A stretch of DNA of 64,000 bases from Thiorhodovibrio litoralis (GCF_033954455.1 NZ_CP121473.1:4202501-4266500), one strand, 5' to 3'; shown: positions 47,234-56,619, counted from the first letter of the stretch. The notes: a model not told the origin generated them from the letters alone. Translations and numbers: made by a program.

Positions 47234-48268
47234 ATGAATCAGGCAGGATCTGACAACGAAAGCAACAGGACGGCGAACCAGCCAGTGCCTGGGCGCAAGG
47301 TGACGCCGGGTGATGACCAGAGCGCATTCTGGTCCCGGAACGACGCAGGTGGTTCCCGCAAGAGGCGGGTACTGGCGGTCTTCAACCCCGCCGCCGGCGA
47401 TGTGCCCGCCGCACGGGACGCCCAGACCGCCCTGCTCAGTCGGTTGCAGGCGGGCCTGGCTGCGCATGGTCTGCAACTGGAGCGAATCGCCTTCAACCCA
47501 GAGCGTTTTTCGCAAGTCCTGCAAGAGCGTCTGGGCGATGACCTGTGCGCCATTTTCGTCCTCGGCGGCGATGGCACCGTGCTGGCCGTGGTTGAGGCCT
47601 TGCATGGCGCTCAGATACCGGTAGGCATCCTGCCCGGCGGCACCATGAATTGGCTTGCGCGCGATTTGGGACTTCCTCCCGATCCCGAGCAGGCGCTAAC
47701 AGCGCTGTTGAACCCCGCCTTGCGCCAGATCGATCTTGGCCGGGTCAATGGCCACCCATTTCTCTGTGCCTGCATGGTCGGGGTCGCCGCACTGCTCGCG
47801 CGCTACCGCGAACGCCATCGTCAGCAACCGCGCTGGCGGCGCTGGCCGGGATTGTTCTTGAGCGCACTGAAGTTGTGGGGGCGTTATCCGCATCTGCGCA
47901 TGAGCTTGGTGACGAATGGTCAAATCCACCGGCTGCGCTCGCGCACTCTGGTGGTGGTCAACAACCGCGTGGAACCAGCGGTGCGTCTCATCCCAGGTCG
48001 CCCGCGTCTGGACGAGGGCGTGCTGGCGCTCTATGCCATGCGCCGCGCGACCCTGCCGCGTTTGCGCTCCCTGCTCGCGCGCTTGATGTCCGAGGCCTGG
48101 AGCATCGAGGATGTGCTTCTGACCGAGACGGGCACGAGCCTGTGCGTCGAGCTGCCCGGCATCAAAACCTTGCCGGTGCTGTTGGATGGCGAAATCCGGC
48201 GGCTGCAGGCGCCATTGCAGTTCAGTATCGAGGCCCGCGCAGTGCCGGTGCTTGTCCCGGCCAATTAA
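47234..48268 (+). CDS. Diacylglycerol/sphingosine kinase-family protein (YegS/BmrU-like)
   Basis: A 344-residue DAGK catalytic-domain protein. RRVLAVFNPAAGDVPAARDAQ opens the domain after a ~40-residue polar N-terminus. FVLGGDGTVLAVVEAL is the GGDGT ATP-binding motif. LPGGTMNWLARDLGLP is the matching GT(x)N segment, and IPGRPRLDEGVLALYAM belongs to the second domain. Members phosphorylate lipids such as diacylglycerol. The substrate here is unknown. Confidence 0.87.
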   Translation: MNQAGSDNESNRTANQPVPGRKVTPGDDQSAFWSRNDAGGSRKRRVLAVFNPAAGDVPAARDAQTALLSRLQAGLAAHGLQLERIAFNPERFSQVLQERLGDDLCAIFVLGGDGTVLAVVEALHGAQIPVGILPGGTMNWLARDLGLPPDPEQALTALLNPALRQIDLGRVNGHPFLCACMVGVAALLARYRERHRQQPRWRRWPGLFLSALKLWGRYPHLRMSLVTNGQIHRLRSRTLVVVNNRVEPAVRLIPGRPRLDEGVLALYAMRRATLPRLRSLLARLMSEAWSIEDVLLTETGTSLCVELPGIKTLPVLLDGEIRRLQAPLQFSIEARAVPVLVPAN

Positions 48269-48345
48269 CCGTAGGCAATACAGCCCTGCGCATCATCGCA
48301 CCCTTGGGATGGGTCTGCCGCTGACGGCAACATCCTCGCCAGCCA

Positions 48346-49500
48346 TTAGGCTGCTGTCGACACAATCTTCCTGATCTTCGCGGAATGTTCCAGCGCGCAG
48401 GTCCACTGATAGGCTTGTCGCAGACTCTCGCCCCAAGCATAGACCCCATGCGTCGCCACCATCGCAACCGGGGATGTGCCGAGCGCTGCGGCGACTCGCT
48501 CAGGCACCAGTGCGCAGTAGGCCTCGAAGCTCTCTGGAATGGGCACGATCGGCACCTGCGAAAAATAGTGCCGCCCTTCAAAATCGGCTGGCTCGAATGA
48601 CTTGCCCGCGCAACTCGCGGCAATCGAATAGGCACCATGGCTGTGCAGGATGCCCTGCGCCTGCGGTTGACTTCGATACACCGCCTGATGCAATCCGGCA
48701 TCGAAGGATGCGCCCGCGGGGATAGGTCCTTCCACCGAACAGGGCAGCAGGTCCTCTGGCCTTAGATCATCCCCACCGGCGCCGCTTGGCGTGATCAAAA
48801 ATCCGGTATCCGTGCGAACTGAAGCGTTGCCAGACTGCGCATCATTAAAGCCGTAACGGCGCAGTAGGCGGTAGTAAAACACAAGCTGCTCGCGCAAGTC
48901 GCGCGGCGGCAGCCCGCCACCGCAGCCATGATCGGCGTGCCGGCCCCTTGCCATCGGTCCCTGTGCGGCTATTCCGATACGCGGGTTTTGGAGAAGAAAA
49001 TCGGCAATTGCCTCGGGCTGGTTCAACGGCAACAGCGGCAGATTCACCGGCACCTGATCGGGAGCATCGCTCGCTACCGCAATCAGATCGGGATCATCGA
49101 AGTTTGAAAACGCGCAGCCTGAAGCGAGCCGATGCACTGCAATGCGCGGAAAGGAGGCCCCATGCCAGCCCTCGATCAGGATCAGGTCGGTCAATTCCGG
49201 GTCAAAGTGCGACAGCAAAGCCTCGAAACCCGGAGCACCCGTCTGCTGACCTGACGCGAAACCTTCCTGCAACAGTGCCCAGCGTTGGGATGAAGCGATA
49301 AGCACAGAACCTGCGCCGGCCGCACGCAGCCTGAAGCTGTCCTTGCCGGGCACATCCAGGTCGAAGCCATGATGGGCGTGCTTAAGATAACCCAGCCGCA
49401 GACCGCGGGCGCGCAGCACCGGGACCAGTTGCGCCAGCAGGGTTGTCTTTCCGGTACCGCTGGGTGCCGCGAATCCGACATGCGCAATGCCATGAGTCAT
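48346..49500 (-). CDS. MobB-class II aldolase fusion protein
   Basis: A 384-residue two-domain protein. ATG 49500 gives the MobB-type start (MTHGIAHVGFAAPSGTGKTT; P-loop PSGTGKTT). The MobB part runs to about 185 with LGYLKHAHHGFDLDVPGKDSFRLRAAGA and LILIEGWHGASFPRIAVHR. After a Gly/Arg-rich linker, a class II aldolase/adducin domain (about 200-380) has FYYRLLRRYGFNDAQSGNAS, the zinc ligands in ILHSHGAYS and in ATHGVYAWG, and EGRHYF. MobB binds GTP in bis-MGD synthesis; the aldolase half resembles sugar-phosphate aldolases/MtnB-like enzymes. The joint function is unknown. A longer frame reaches 49542 without added domain sequence. Confidence 0.85.
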   Translation of the reverse strand: MTHGIAHVGFAAPSGTGKTTLLAQLVPVLRARGLRLGYLKHAHHGFDLDVPGKDSFRLRAAGAGSVLIASSQRWALLQEGFASGQQTGAPGFEALLSHFDPELTDLILIEGWHGASFPRIAVHRLASGCAFSNFDDPDLIAVASDAPDQVPVNLPLLPLNQPEAIADFLLQNPRIGIAAQGPMARGRHADHGCGGGLPPRDLREQLVFYYRLLRRYGFNDAQSGNASVRTDTGFLITPSGAGGDDLRPEDLLPCSVEGPIPAGASFDAGLHQAVYRSQPQAQGILHSHGAYSIAASCAGKSFEPADFEGRHYFSQVPIVPIPESFEAYCALVPERVAAALGTSPVAMVATHGVYAWGESLRQAYQWTCALEHSAKIRKIVSTAA

Positions 49501-49651
49501 GGCTTCGGGCCTCTGGCCATGCTTTTCCGCACGATAAAACACAGCCAGTTAAAGGGATACAAAATCAGTTTTCGGTTTTGGAACGAAATCCCTTGGCTGC
49601 TCTGCTCGAGATATGCGACGCCTTGAGCTCAGGCCGCACACTCGTAATCTG

Positions 49652-52060
49652 TTAACCGCCAGCCATTTCACCTTTGAGGATTTTGGGCGTCACGAAGATT
49701 AGCAGTTCCGTGTTAGATTCTGCTCGAGCCGTGGTCTTGAACAAATTCCCCAGCACCGGCAGGTCGCCAAGCCAGGGCACCTGCTCGCGACTGTAGGTCT
49801 TGGTCCCGTCAAATACGCCTCCTAGCACGATGGTCTCACCATTGTTCACTAGCACTGACGTCTCGACAGATCGCGTGTCGATCGGCGGGGTGCCCAGCAC
49901 CTCCCGCGTCCAGTCCGGGTTATCCTTGTTCACGGCAAGGTCCATGATGATCCGATCGTCAGGTGTAATCTGCGGTGTCACGTCCAGTTGCAATAGCGCT
50001 TCTTTGAAGCTTACCGTGGTTCCACCGCCAAGTCCGCCAGCAGCCGATTGGTAGGGGATTTCCTGGCCCAGCTTGATGGTGGCCTGATGCCCATCCGAGG
50101 TGACCACCCGAGGTGCTGAAACAATCTCGCCGCGGCCTTCTTTCTGCATTGCCGAAAGCTCAAGCTGCAACAAATGGGAGCCGACTTTTCCGAGCAGGAA
50201 ATTCACAGCGCCCGATGGGGTGTTTGCTGGCAGATTAACCAGTAGTGCCTCGGCACCACCCAAGTCAAGCCCGGAGTTATACGGAGCCTGCGGATTGGCT
50301 GCATTCGGTGACGGTGGATTCGTGGATGGGTTCTGATAAAAGCTGGTGTCATAAACCCCCATGAAAGGTCCCTTGTCGATCGTTTCAGAGCCTTCCAAAT
50401 GACCATCCTGACCACCCGCGACAAGCAACTCATTGCTGCCTGATTCGCCCATTGAACCCGATATCCCAAAGCGCACGCCGAGATCCCGAGAGAAATTATT
50501 ATCCGCAATCACCACGCGCGACTCCACCAGCACCTGTCGCACTGGGATATCGAGACGCAGCACCAGCGAGCGGATTTCTTCCAGTTTGTTTCCAGTATCC
50601 TGGACCAGCAAAGTATTGGTGCGCTGATCGACAGTCACTGCACCGCGCTCGGAGAGCAGGTTATTCCCCTCGGATTTGATCAGGGATGCCAGATCCGCTG
50701 CCTTGGCATAGTTGACCTGAATGAACTCAGAGCGCAGCGGAGCAAGCTCCTCGATCTGCTGCTGGGACTCAAGCTCAAGTTTCTCCTGTGCGGCGATTTC
50801 CTGCGTGGGCGCGACCATGACCACATTACCGGTCTGGCGCATCGACAGGCCCTTGGTTTTGAGCACGATATCCAGCGCTTGATCCCAAGGGACATTCTGC
50901 AGCCGCAGCGTGATGTTGCCGCGCACGGTATCACTGGCGACCAGATTCAGGCCGGTGAAGTCGGCGAGTAGCTGAAGCACTGCGCGCACTTCAATATCCT
51001 GGAAGTTCAGCGACAGTCGATCACCGTCGTAAACGATTTTTTCCCGCTCGAGTTGTTCTTTTTCGGCCGGTGTCAAGGCGCGAAACTCAACGGTGAACAG
51101 GTTATCGCTCTGGTAGGCCAAATAGTCGTAGTCTTCGGTCGTGTCGATCTTGACCTGGATATCCTCGCCTTCGGCACGCGACTCTACCGCGACCACGGGC
51201 GTGGCGAAGTCAACCACGTCAAGCCGGCGAAACAGCCGTTGCGGAAGCTGGGTGTTGCCGATATCAACCATCACCGAGGTGCCTTGCTCGCGCACATTCA
51301 CGGGCGTGGTACTGGAAGGCAGGCTGATGATCACCCGCCCGGCGCCATCGGCACCGCGACGGAAATCGATATTCTTCAGTGCCGCGCGGCGGTTCGCGGT
51401 TGCCGAGCGCCCGAAGCGCGAGGTGCGCACGGCACCAATCTGACGCGGCATTTCAGCCGCGGTCGCAGCCGGCGGGATAGTTTCGCTGGCGGACTCACTG
51501 GCACCGGTGGGCTGCGCGGCCACCTCTGGCGTCGCGGCCGGCTCTTCCCCGGCAGCGCCTGGCCGCAGATCTTCCTCGGCGACATCTTCCGCCGTGATCA
51601 CATTCGCTGGCGGCAGGTTCAGGCCGACGATGATGCGGTTGCCCTCAGTTCTCAACTCGTAGGGGACGGAATCGGCGAGGTTCAGCACCACTCTAGTGCG
51701 GCTACCGGCCTGAATGGCGTTCAAGCTCTGCGCCACGCCGATCTCGATCGGCAACTCCTTACTGGCAAGCTCGGTATTCACATCCGGCAGGTCGATGGCA
51801 ATGCGCGCCGGATTGTCCGTCGCGAAATCCGTTGCCGTTGGCGGCGTGCCCGAGAAGATCAAATCCACCTCGACCGCATTCCCCGGCAAGGAGGAAAACT
51901 CGACGTCTTTGAGCACAGTGGCCGCTGCGGCTTCCAACGGCCACAGGAGGCCCACCAACAGAATCGGACCACAGCGTCTGCCAAGCGCCACGGCGGCGCG
52001 TCGAAACAGCCGCAGGTTGCACCCGCGGATAGCGTAATGATCTGGCGTGCGTCTGGTCAT
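49652..52060 (-). CDS. pilQ: Type IV pilus secretin PilQ
   Basis: The outer-membrane secretin through which the type IV pilus passes, 802 residues. ATG 52060 has GGAG 9 bases upstream and leaves a 19-base gap from pilP; a longer frame would overlap pilP. Signal peptide: GPILLVGLLWPLEAAAA. Two AMIN domains (VLKDVEFSSLPGNAVEVDLIF; ALKNIDFRRGADGAGRVIISL) bind peptidoglycan. The STN/N0-N1 modules follow (RLSLNFQDIEVRAVLQLLADFTGLNLVASD), and the secretin core ends in VPWLGDLPVLGNLFK and LLIFVTPKIL. Last gene of pilMNOPQ. Confidence 0.96.
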   Translation of the reverse strand: MTRRTPDHYAIRGCNLRLFRRAAVALGRRCGPILLVGLLWPLEAAAATVLKDVEFSSLPGNAVEVDLIFSGTPPTATDFATDNPARIAIDLPDVNTELASKELPIEIGVAQSLNAIQAGSRTRVVLNLADSVPYELRTEGNRIIVGLNLPPANVITAEDVAEEDLRPGAAGEEPAATPEVAAQPTGASESASETIPPAATAAEMPRQIGAVRTSRFGRSATANRRAALKNIDFRRGADGAGRVIISLPSSTTPVNVREQGTSVMVDIGNTQLPQRLFRRLDVVDFATPVVAVESRAEGEDIQVKIDTTEDYDYLAYQSDNLFTVEFRALTPAEKEQLEREKIVYDGDRLSLNFQDIEVRAVLQLLADFTGLNLVASDTVRGNITLRLQNVPWDQALDIVLKTKGLSMRQTGNVVMVAPTQEIAAQEKLELESQQQIEELAPLRSEFIQVNYAKAADLASLIKSEGNNLLSERGAVTVDQRTNTLLVQDTGNKLEEIRSLVLRLDIPVRQVLVESRVVIADNNFSRDLGVRFGISGSMGESGSNELLVAGGQDGHLEGSETIDKGPFMGVYDTSFYQNPSTNPPSPNAANPQAPYNSGLDLGGAEALLVNLPANTPSGAVNFLLGKVGSHLLQLELSAMQKEGRGEIVSAPRVVTSDGHQATIKLGQEIPYQSAAGGLGGGTTVSFKEALLQLDVTPQITPDDRIIMDLAVNKDNPDWTREVLGTPPIDTRSVETSVLVNNGETIVLGGVFDGTKTYSREQVPWLGDLPVLGNLFKTTARAESNTELLIFVTPKILKGEMAGG

Positions 52061-52079
52061 GGCGAAAATCTCCGGTCGA

Positions 52080-52616
52080 TCATTCGCTGAGCTTGATCGA
52101 TGCTTGGCGTTCAACCCATTCGTTCAAACCCTCGTTGACGAGTTCCGTCAACTGGATTCCCTGTTGATTAATGCTGGTCACGACACCGTAGTTGCGGCCC
52201 ATGTAATTGCCGACCGTCACCCGGTGCAGAATGCCATCAGGGGATGTGATCAGCCCCCAGATGGTGTCGTTCTGATCTAAGGTCCCGACCATGCGCAATG
52301 AATCGAGCGAGTACTGCTCAAGAACTTCCTTGCGTCTCAGTGGGTCCGGCGCCAGCCCGCTGTCGCCAGCTGATTCGGGCGTGATCGCATCGACGCTCTG
52401 CTCGTCCATTTCAAACGGACTGCGCCGGCCGTCGTCCTCGTAAATAAAATTATCGATTTGCTTCATCTGCGGCACCGGTTCCAAGGGTGCCGGCCGACGT
52501 TCCTTGACGTCCTGGACGAAGTCTTGAAGCTCATTCATACGCGCATCACCACAGCCGCCGAGTCCGACTGCCGCAGTCAGCGCAATGGCAGACACCTGGC
52601 GGACTGAGATACTCAT
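52080..52616 (-). CDS. pilP: Type IV pilus lipoprotein PilP
   Basis: A 178-residue inner-membrane lipoprotein with signal and lipobox VGLGGC. It has a flexible region (KERRPAPLEPVPQMKQIDNFIYED) and a C-terminal beta domain (LDSLRMVGTL, GLITSPDGILHRVTVGNYMGRNYG) that contacts PilQ. PilP links the PilNO inner-membrane complex to the secretin. Its ATG overlaps the pilO stop (ATGA). Confidence 0.95.
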   Translation of the reverse strand: MSISVRQVSAIALTAAVGLGGCGDARMNELQDFVQDVKERRPAPLEPVPQMKQIDNFIYEDDGRRSPFEMDEQSVDAITPESAGDSGLAPDPLRRKEVLEQYSLDSLRMVGTLDQNDTIWGLITSPDGILHRVTVGNYMGRNYGVVTSINQQGIQLTELVNEGLNEWVERQASIKLSE

Positions 52617-53236
52617 TGCAGTGTATTCTCTTCTAGGTAGCGATAAGTCTTGACGGTTGCATCCAGCGTGAGCGAATCACCTGGCCCCGCAGCGGCGCCG
52701 CGCCCGCGCCCGCCACCGTTATCACCCTGGATGGCGATGTTGTGGATCGTCACGATGCGCGGCAAGGCCGCCAAGCCGCTGACAAACTCCCCAAACTGAT
52801 GGTACTGGCCCGTCACGCGGACCTTGATCGGATATTCCGCGTAGAAATCTCGCGCTTGCTCACCCGTGGGCTGGAACAGCTCGAACTCAAGTCCGGATGC
52901 GAGCCCTGTCTGAGACACATCGATCAGCAAATCATCGACCTCGGTCTGATTGGGCAAACGCTTCAGCATGGCGCCAAAGGACTCATCCATGTCAGCCAAC
53001 TGCTGCTTGTAGGCATCCAGATTGGCAGCTTTCTTTTGCTTGGTCTCAAATGTTTGTTTCAGCTCGGTCTCTTTGCGCTCTGCCGTCTTCAGTTGCTCGA
53101 TCTGCTTGCTGGTACTGAAGTGATACCAGCCATAGCCCACGGCCGCGCACAGGAGCAAAATGATCACTGCCTTGACCGGAACCGGTGCTTCGCCAAGATT
53201 ATTGAAATCGAGCTCGTTCAGTTGATTGAGATCCAT
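52613..53236 (-). CDS. pilO: Type IV pilus alignment protein PilO
   Basis: A 207-residue bitopic protein: short cytoplasmic N-terminus (MDLNQLNELDFNNLGEAP), one span (VKAVIILLLCAAVGYGWYHF), a coiled coil rich in K/E/Q (about 45-90) and a periplasmic ferredoxin-like domain (LPNQTEVDDLLIDVSQTGLASGLEFELF). It dimerises with PilN. A Gly/Arg-rich loop (GGGRGRGAAAG) near the C-terminus is unusual. It lies 93 bases after pilN. Confidence 0.95.
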   Translation of the reverse strand: MDLNQLNELDFNNLGEAPVPVKAVIILLLCAAVGYGWYHFSTSKQIEQLKTAERKETELKQTFETKQKKAANLDAYKQQLADMDESFGAMLKRLPNQTEVDDLLIDVSQTGLASGLEFELFQPTGEQARDFYAEYPIKVRVTGQYHQFGEFVSGLAALPRIVTIHNIAIQGDNGGGRGRGAAAGPGDSLTLDATVKTYRYLEENTLQ

Positions 53237-53329
53237 GCTGTTTCTCGATGCAATTTTTCTGGAATCTTGGCTGCTGAAATCGTGGGGGCTGCTGTCTTGG
53301 GCAATTGAACCCGCTGCAATGTCTCTGAT

Positions 53330-53908
53330 CTAACCCGCTTCGCCCTGCCCGTCCTGATCGTCTTTTTTCTTGCGCTGCTGCTTGAAGCTCAGGCGAAAAT
53401 GCGAAAGGCCCGTGCCGGTCTGGTCTTTGTTCTCAATGACCAGCAGTTGCGGCGAGCCGATCCATTCGGAATCCTCAATATTGCGCATCAGCGCCGAGAC
53501 CCGCGCGTTCGACTGGGCGCGCCCCTGAACCGTGATATTGCCGTCGTTTTGCTTAAGGTCGACCAGAAAGACCCCTTCTGGTATGGCGCGGACCAACTCA
53601 TCGAACAGACGAACGATCTCGGGCCGACTCTCCTGCAGGGTTTGGATGATCTTCATCCGCGCAAGCAGGTCTTGCTTGCGGGACTCCAGCCGATCGATCT
53701 CCTTGATGATCTCGTCGAGCTTGCGAATCTCTTCCGTCAGATACTCGTTGCGCCGGTTCTGACTGTCGATCATGCTGGAAAACTGCATTTGCACGGCGAA
53801 GCCGGCAAGCAGGGTTACGACCACGCCCGCGATGATGGCCGAGACGAAGTCACGCTGGCGGCGCTGGCGGCGCTCTTCGCGCCACGGCAGGAGATTGATT
53901 CTGGCCAT
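53330..53908 (-). CDS. pilN: Type IV pilus biogenesis protein PilN
   Basis: A 192-residue bitopic protein opening with the conserved MARINLLPWREERRQRRQRDF, which docks onto PilM. One span (SAIIAGVVVTLLAGFAVQM), a coiled coil (about 45-85) and a periplasmic domain (VRAIPEGVFLVDLKQNDGNITVQGRAQSN) follow. The tail is lysine/aspartate-rich. The pilM stop and pilN start share a base (TAATG). Confidence 0.95.
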   Translation of the reverse strand: MARINLLPWREERRQRRQRDFVSAIIAGVVVTLLAGFAVQMQFSSMIDSQNRRNEYLTEEIRKLDEIIKEIDRLESRKQDLLARMKIIQTLQESRPEIVRLFDELVRAIPEGVFLVDLKQNDGNITVQGRAQSNARVSALMRNIEDSEWIGSPQLLVIENKDQTGTGLSHFRLSFKQQRKKKDDQDGQGEAG

Positions 53909-55002
53909 TAGTTAAACCCTCGCAGCGCAAGCCCGACAGCAATCATCATGCCGGGTGCGGCCCGCTCGAGGCCGTTGCGATCGACGTTCCGCGCCAGCAC
54001 CATATCCTCGAACGGATTCGCCACTTGCACCGGAAAACCGAGCCGCTGCTCGACCAGGTCCGCGATGTCCGGCAAGCGCGCTGCGCCTCCGGCGAGGATG
54101 AGCTGGTCGGTGCGACCGAAACTACTCGCGGAGTAGAAGAACTGCAGCGCGCGACTGACCTGCTGCGCCAACGCCTCCTTGAACGGACCTATGACTTCGG
54201 TCTGGGCATTTTCCGGCAGCCCGCCTTCCGACGACGGCAAATCCAGCTGATTCAGCCCCGCCAGCGCCTGCTCGCGCGAGAGGTCGTAGCGGCGCTCCAG
54301 GTCGTCAAGCAACTGATTGCCACCGAAGTTCTGCTCACGCGTATAGACGATGGTGCCGCCATTGAGCACATGCAGGGTGGTGGTGGTGGCGCCGACATCG
54401 GCCACCGCGATGGTCTTGGATTCGAGCGCCTCGTCGATGTTCGCTAACTGCAGCGCGCAGGCGTTCTCCATCGCGTAGGTCTCGATATCCACCACCTGGG
54501 CTGTAAGCCCGGCCAATTCGAGTGCCGCGACCCGGTTATCGACATTCTCGCGCCGTGAAGCGGCGAGCAGCACATCGACCATGTCCGCCGAAATAGTGGA
54601 AGTTCCCAGCACATCGAAATCCAGGTTAACTTCCTCAAGCGGATAAGGGATGTACTGATCGGCCTCGAGCTGAATCTGTGCTTCCATTTCGCTTTCAGAC
54701 AGCGCCGAGGACATGGCGATGGTCTTGGTGATGGCTGCCGATGCCGGCACGGCTACTGCCGCCAGCTTGGTTTTCGAGCGCGAGCGGGCCAAGGCTTTTT
54801 CGACGGCTGCGCCGACCACTTCGACATCGGCGATTTTCTTTTCCGTCACCGCGCCGGCTGGCAACGGCTCCTGCGAGAAAGCCTCCACGCGATACATGCC
54901 GGCCGAGTAACTGCCGGTGCGCGTCAACTCGACCAGCTTGATTGAGGTGGAGCTGATGTCGATGCCGAGAATGGACTGTTTCTTGCGGCCTAAATTGAAC
55001 AT
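53908..55002 (-). CDS. pilM: Type IV pilus assembly ATPase-fold protein PilM
   Basis: A 364-residue cytoplasmic actin-like protein. FNLGRKKQSILGIDISSTSIKLVELT is the conserved start with the phosphate-1 loop. Further ASKHA blocks are IAVADVGATTTTLHVLNGG and LILAGGAARLPDIADLVEQRLG. It binds the PilN N-terminus and forms the cytoplasmic ring of the pilus machine. First gene of pilMNOPQ, divergent from an uncharacterised plus-strand gene. Confidence 0.96.
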   Translation of the reverse strand: MFNLGRKKQSILGIDISSTSIKLVELTRTGSYSAGMYRVEAFSQEPLPAGAVTEKKIADVEVVGAAVEKALARSRSKTKLAAVAVPASAAITKTIAMSSALSESEMEAQIQLEADQYIPYPLEEVNLDFDVLGTSTISADMVDVLLAASRRENVDNRVAALELAGLTAQVVDIETYAMENACALQLANIDEALESKTIAVADVGATTTTLHVLNGGTIVYTREQNFGGNQLLDDLERRYDLSREQALAGLNQLDLPSSEGGLPENAQTEVIGPFKEALAQQVSRALQFFYSASSFGRTDQLILAGGAARLPDIADLVEQRLGFPVQVANPFEDMVLARNVDRNGLERAAPGMMIAVGLALRGFN

Positions 55003-55055
55003 GGCATGCAGCGGCGCTGAGAATCGCAGACTTTGAAAGGTTGTTTCGAGTTTAG

Positions 55056-55061
55056 ATTATA
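55056..55061 (-). promoter_or_regulatory. Possible pilMNOPQ -10 element
   Basis: On the minus strand a perfect TATAAT (plus ATTATA) lies about 54 bases before the pilM ATG. No good -35 is found at 16-18 bp (AGTGCA at 17). The rest of the 302-base gap to the divergent gene holds no gene. Confidence 0.35.
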
Positions 55062-55304
55062 AAAGCGTCTTAAACAAGTGCACTAGCTGGACTTTTTTTC
55101 TTGTTGGTTCGAGTATAGACCAAGTTCAGAAGTCTGTAAGGCTTGATCGGAACCCGCTGTTTCTGGCCCACGAGCGCGACAGCCCTGCCTCCCAAGCCGG
55201 GTTTCGGCTTGCGCGCCGCCGCCGCTCGGTGCAGGATGCTGCTTGAGCCAACCAGATCAGCCGCGCGAGCTGACACTGTCGCGACAACACCAGCGCGATG
55301 CACC

Positions 55305-55973
55305 ATGCCCCGAAAGCACTCCCACAAACGCCAAGCGCAGCCGCAGCCTGCCGGCAAGAGCACCCGCCGACAGTCACCCCAACTGGCGGCCCAACGCCAG
55401 CAGCTTGCCTACGCAGCGGCGCGGATTATGGTGGACGAGCATATCAGTGCTTTCGAGCACGCTCGACGCAAGGCAGCCGAGCGCATGGGCATCAGCAACC
55501 GACGGCTGTGGCCCGACAACGAAGAGATTCAACAACGGCTGTTGGAGCAGCAGCGGCTCTTTGGTCGGGAATCGCACCAGCGCGAATGGCGCGAGTTGCT
55601 GCAGCAGGCGCTGAACGCGATGCGGCTGTTCGATGCGTTCAGCCCCCGCCTGGTCGGACCCGCCCTGGCTGGCACCGCGACTCGCGCACAAGGCATCGAA
55701 TTACAGGTGTTTGCCGAGAGCACCGAAGAGGTGATATGGACCTTGATTGATCGGCAGATACCCTGGAGCCCGGATCAGGCGCAGTTTCGTTACGCTGGCA
55801 ATCAGCGCCTGGACCACCCCATTGTGCGCTTCGTGGCGGGAGCAGTGCCGATCCAGGTCGATGTGCTGCCGCCAAACGCCAGACGCAATCCGCCACTCGA
55901 CCCTGTCTCCAACCGGCCTCAACGCGGCGCGAGCCACAGCGAAGTTGAGACACTTCTGGACGAAATTCCATAA
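55305..55973 (+). CDS. Uncharacterised protein, possibly nucleotidyltransferase-like
   Basis: A 222-residue soluble protein starting at ATG 55305. A very basic Gln/Arg/Lys-rich N-terminus (KHSHKRQAQPQ) leads to a helical domain (AAARIMVDEHISAFEHARRKAAERMGI), then a mixed alpha/beta domain: LFDAFSPRLVGPALAGTATRAQGIELQVFAESTEEVIWTLIDR and VRFVAGAVPIQVDVLPP. The G-x(3)-GTA(T) stretch and alternating strands are reminiscent of nucleotidyltransferase-fold proteins, but the catalytic acidic pair is not clear. Function unknown. It is divergent from pilM. Confidence 0.65.
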   Translation: MPRKHSHKRQAQPQPAGKSTRRQSPQLAAQRQQLAYAAARIMVDEHISAFEHARRKAAERMGISNRRLWPDNEEIQQRLLEQQRLFGRESHQREWRELLQQALNAMRLFDAFSPRLVGPALAGTATRAQGIELQVFAESTEEVIWTLIDRQIPWSPDQAQFRYAGNQRLDHPIVRFVAGAVPIQVDVLPPNARRNPPLDPVSNRPQRGASHSEVETLLDEIP

Positions 55974-56004
55974 GATTCAGCGAATCACACAGAAGGACAT
56001 CAAG

Positions 56005-56619
56005 ATGCGAAACACCAGAACCCTGCAAACCCTTTGCGCTCTGCTGATGCTCCTCGGCGCCGTGACTCCCGGTGCGGCAGATCCGGTGACGGACCAAATC
56101 GACGCTGCTTTGCAGGCCTATCGCGAGGGCGAGTCCAGGATCGCCATTCAGGCGTTGCAATTTGCCGCCGCGCAGATCGAGGAGCAACTGGCCGAGCAAC
56201 GCGCCCTGCTGTTACCTGAGCCACTCAAAGGCTGGAGCGCGGAAGCGGCGGACAGTACTTCCGGGGGGCTCATTGGTCTGTTGACCGGTACCAGCATCTC
56301 TCGCAGTTATCGCCAGGACGAGAGCAGCGCACGCGTTGGCATCACAGTCACGGCCGACTCGCCGCTGTTGGCGATGATGAACATGCTGATGGCCACCCCC
56401 ATGTTGATGCAGGCGGAACCCGGCACCAAGCCCTACAGCTTCGGCGCCTATCGCGGCATGCTGCAGACGGACAGCAATGGCGACGCTCAGCTATCCCTGA
56501 TGCTTGGCACCCGCATCTTGCTGCAACTTGACGGCAGCGGCGGAGCCACGAAAGATATGCTTGAGGCCTATCTGAAAGCCATTGATCTCAAAGCGCTGGA
56601 AAAAGCGCTGATCGGCTGA
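56005..56619 (+). CDS. Uncharacterised exported protein
   Basis: A 204-residue secreted protein starting at ATG 56005 behind AGAAGGA (8 bases). The signal peptide is LQTLCALLMLLGAVTPGAA. The mature part begins with a helical region (VTDQIDAALQAYREGESRIAIQALQFAAAQIEEQLA), then a Gly/Ser loop, and beta-rich sequence (RVGITVTADSPLLAMMNMLMATPM). It ends LLQLDGSGGATKDMLEAYLKAIDLKALEKAL. No family is recognised. It follows the preceding gene by 31 bases and may share its transcript. Confidence 0.7.
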   Translation: MRNTRTLQTLCALLMLLGAVTPGAADPVTDQIDAALQAYREGESRIAIQALQFAAAQIEEQLAEQRALLLPEPLKGWSAEAADSTSGGLIGLLTGTSISRSYRQDESSARVGITVTADSPLLAMMNMLMATPMLMQAEPGTKPYSFGAYRGMLQTDSNGDAQLSLMLGTRILLQLDGSGGATKDMLEAYLKAIDLKALEKALIG

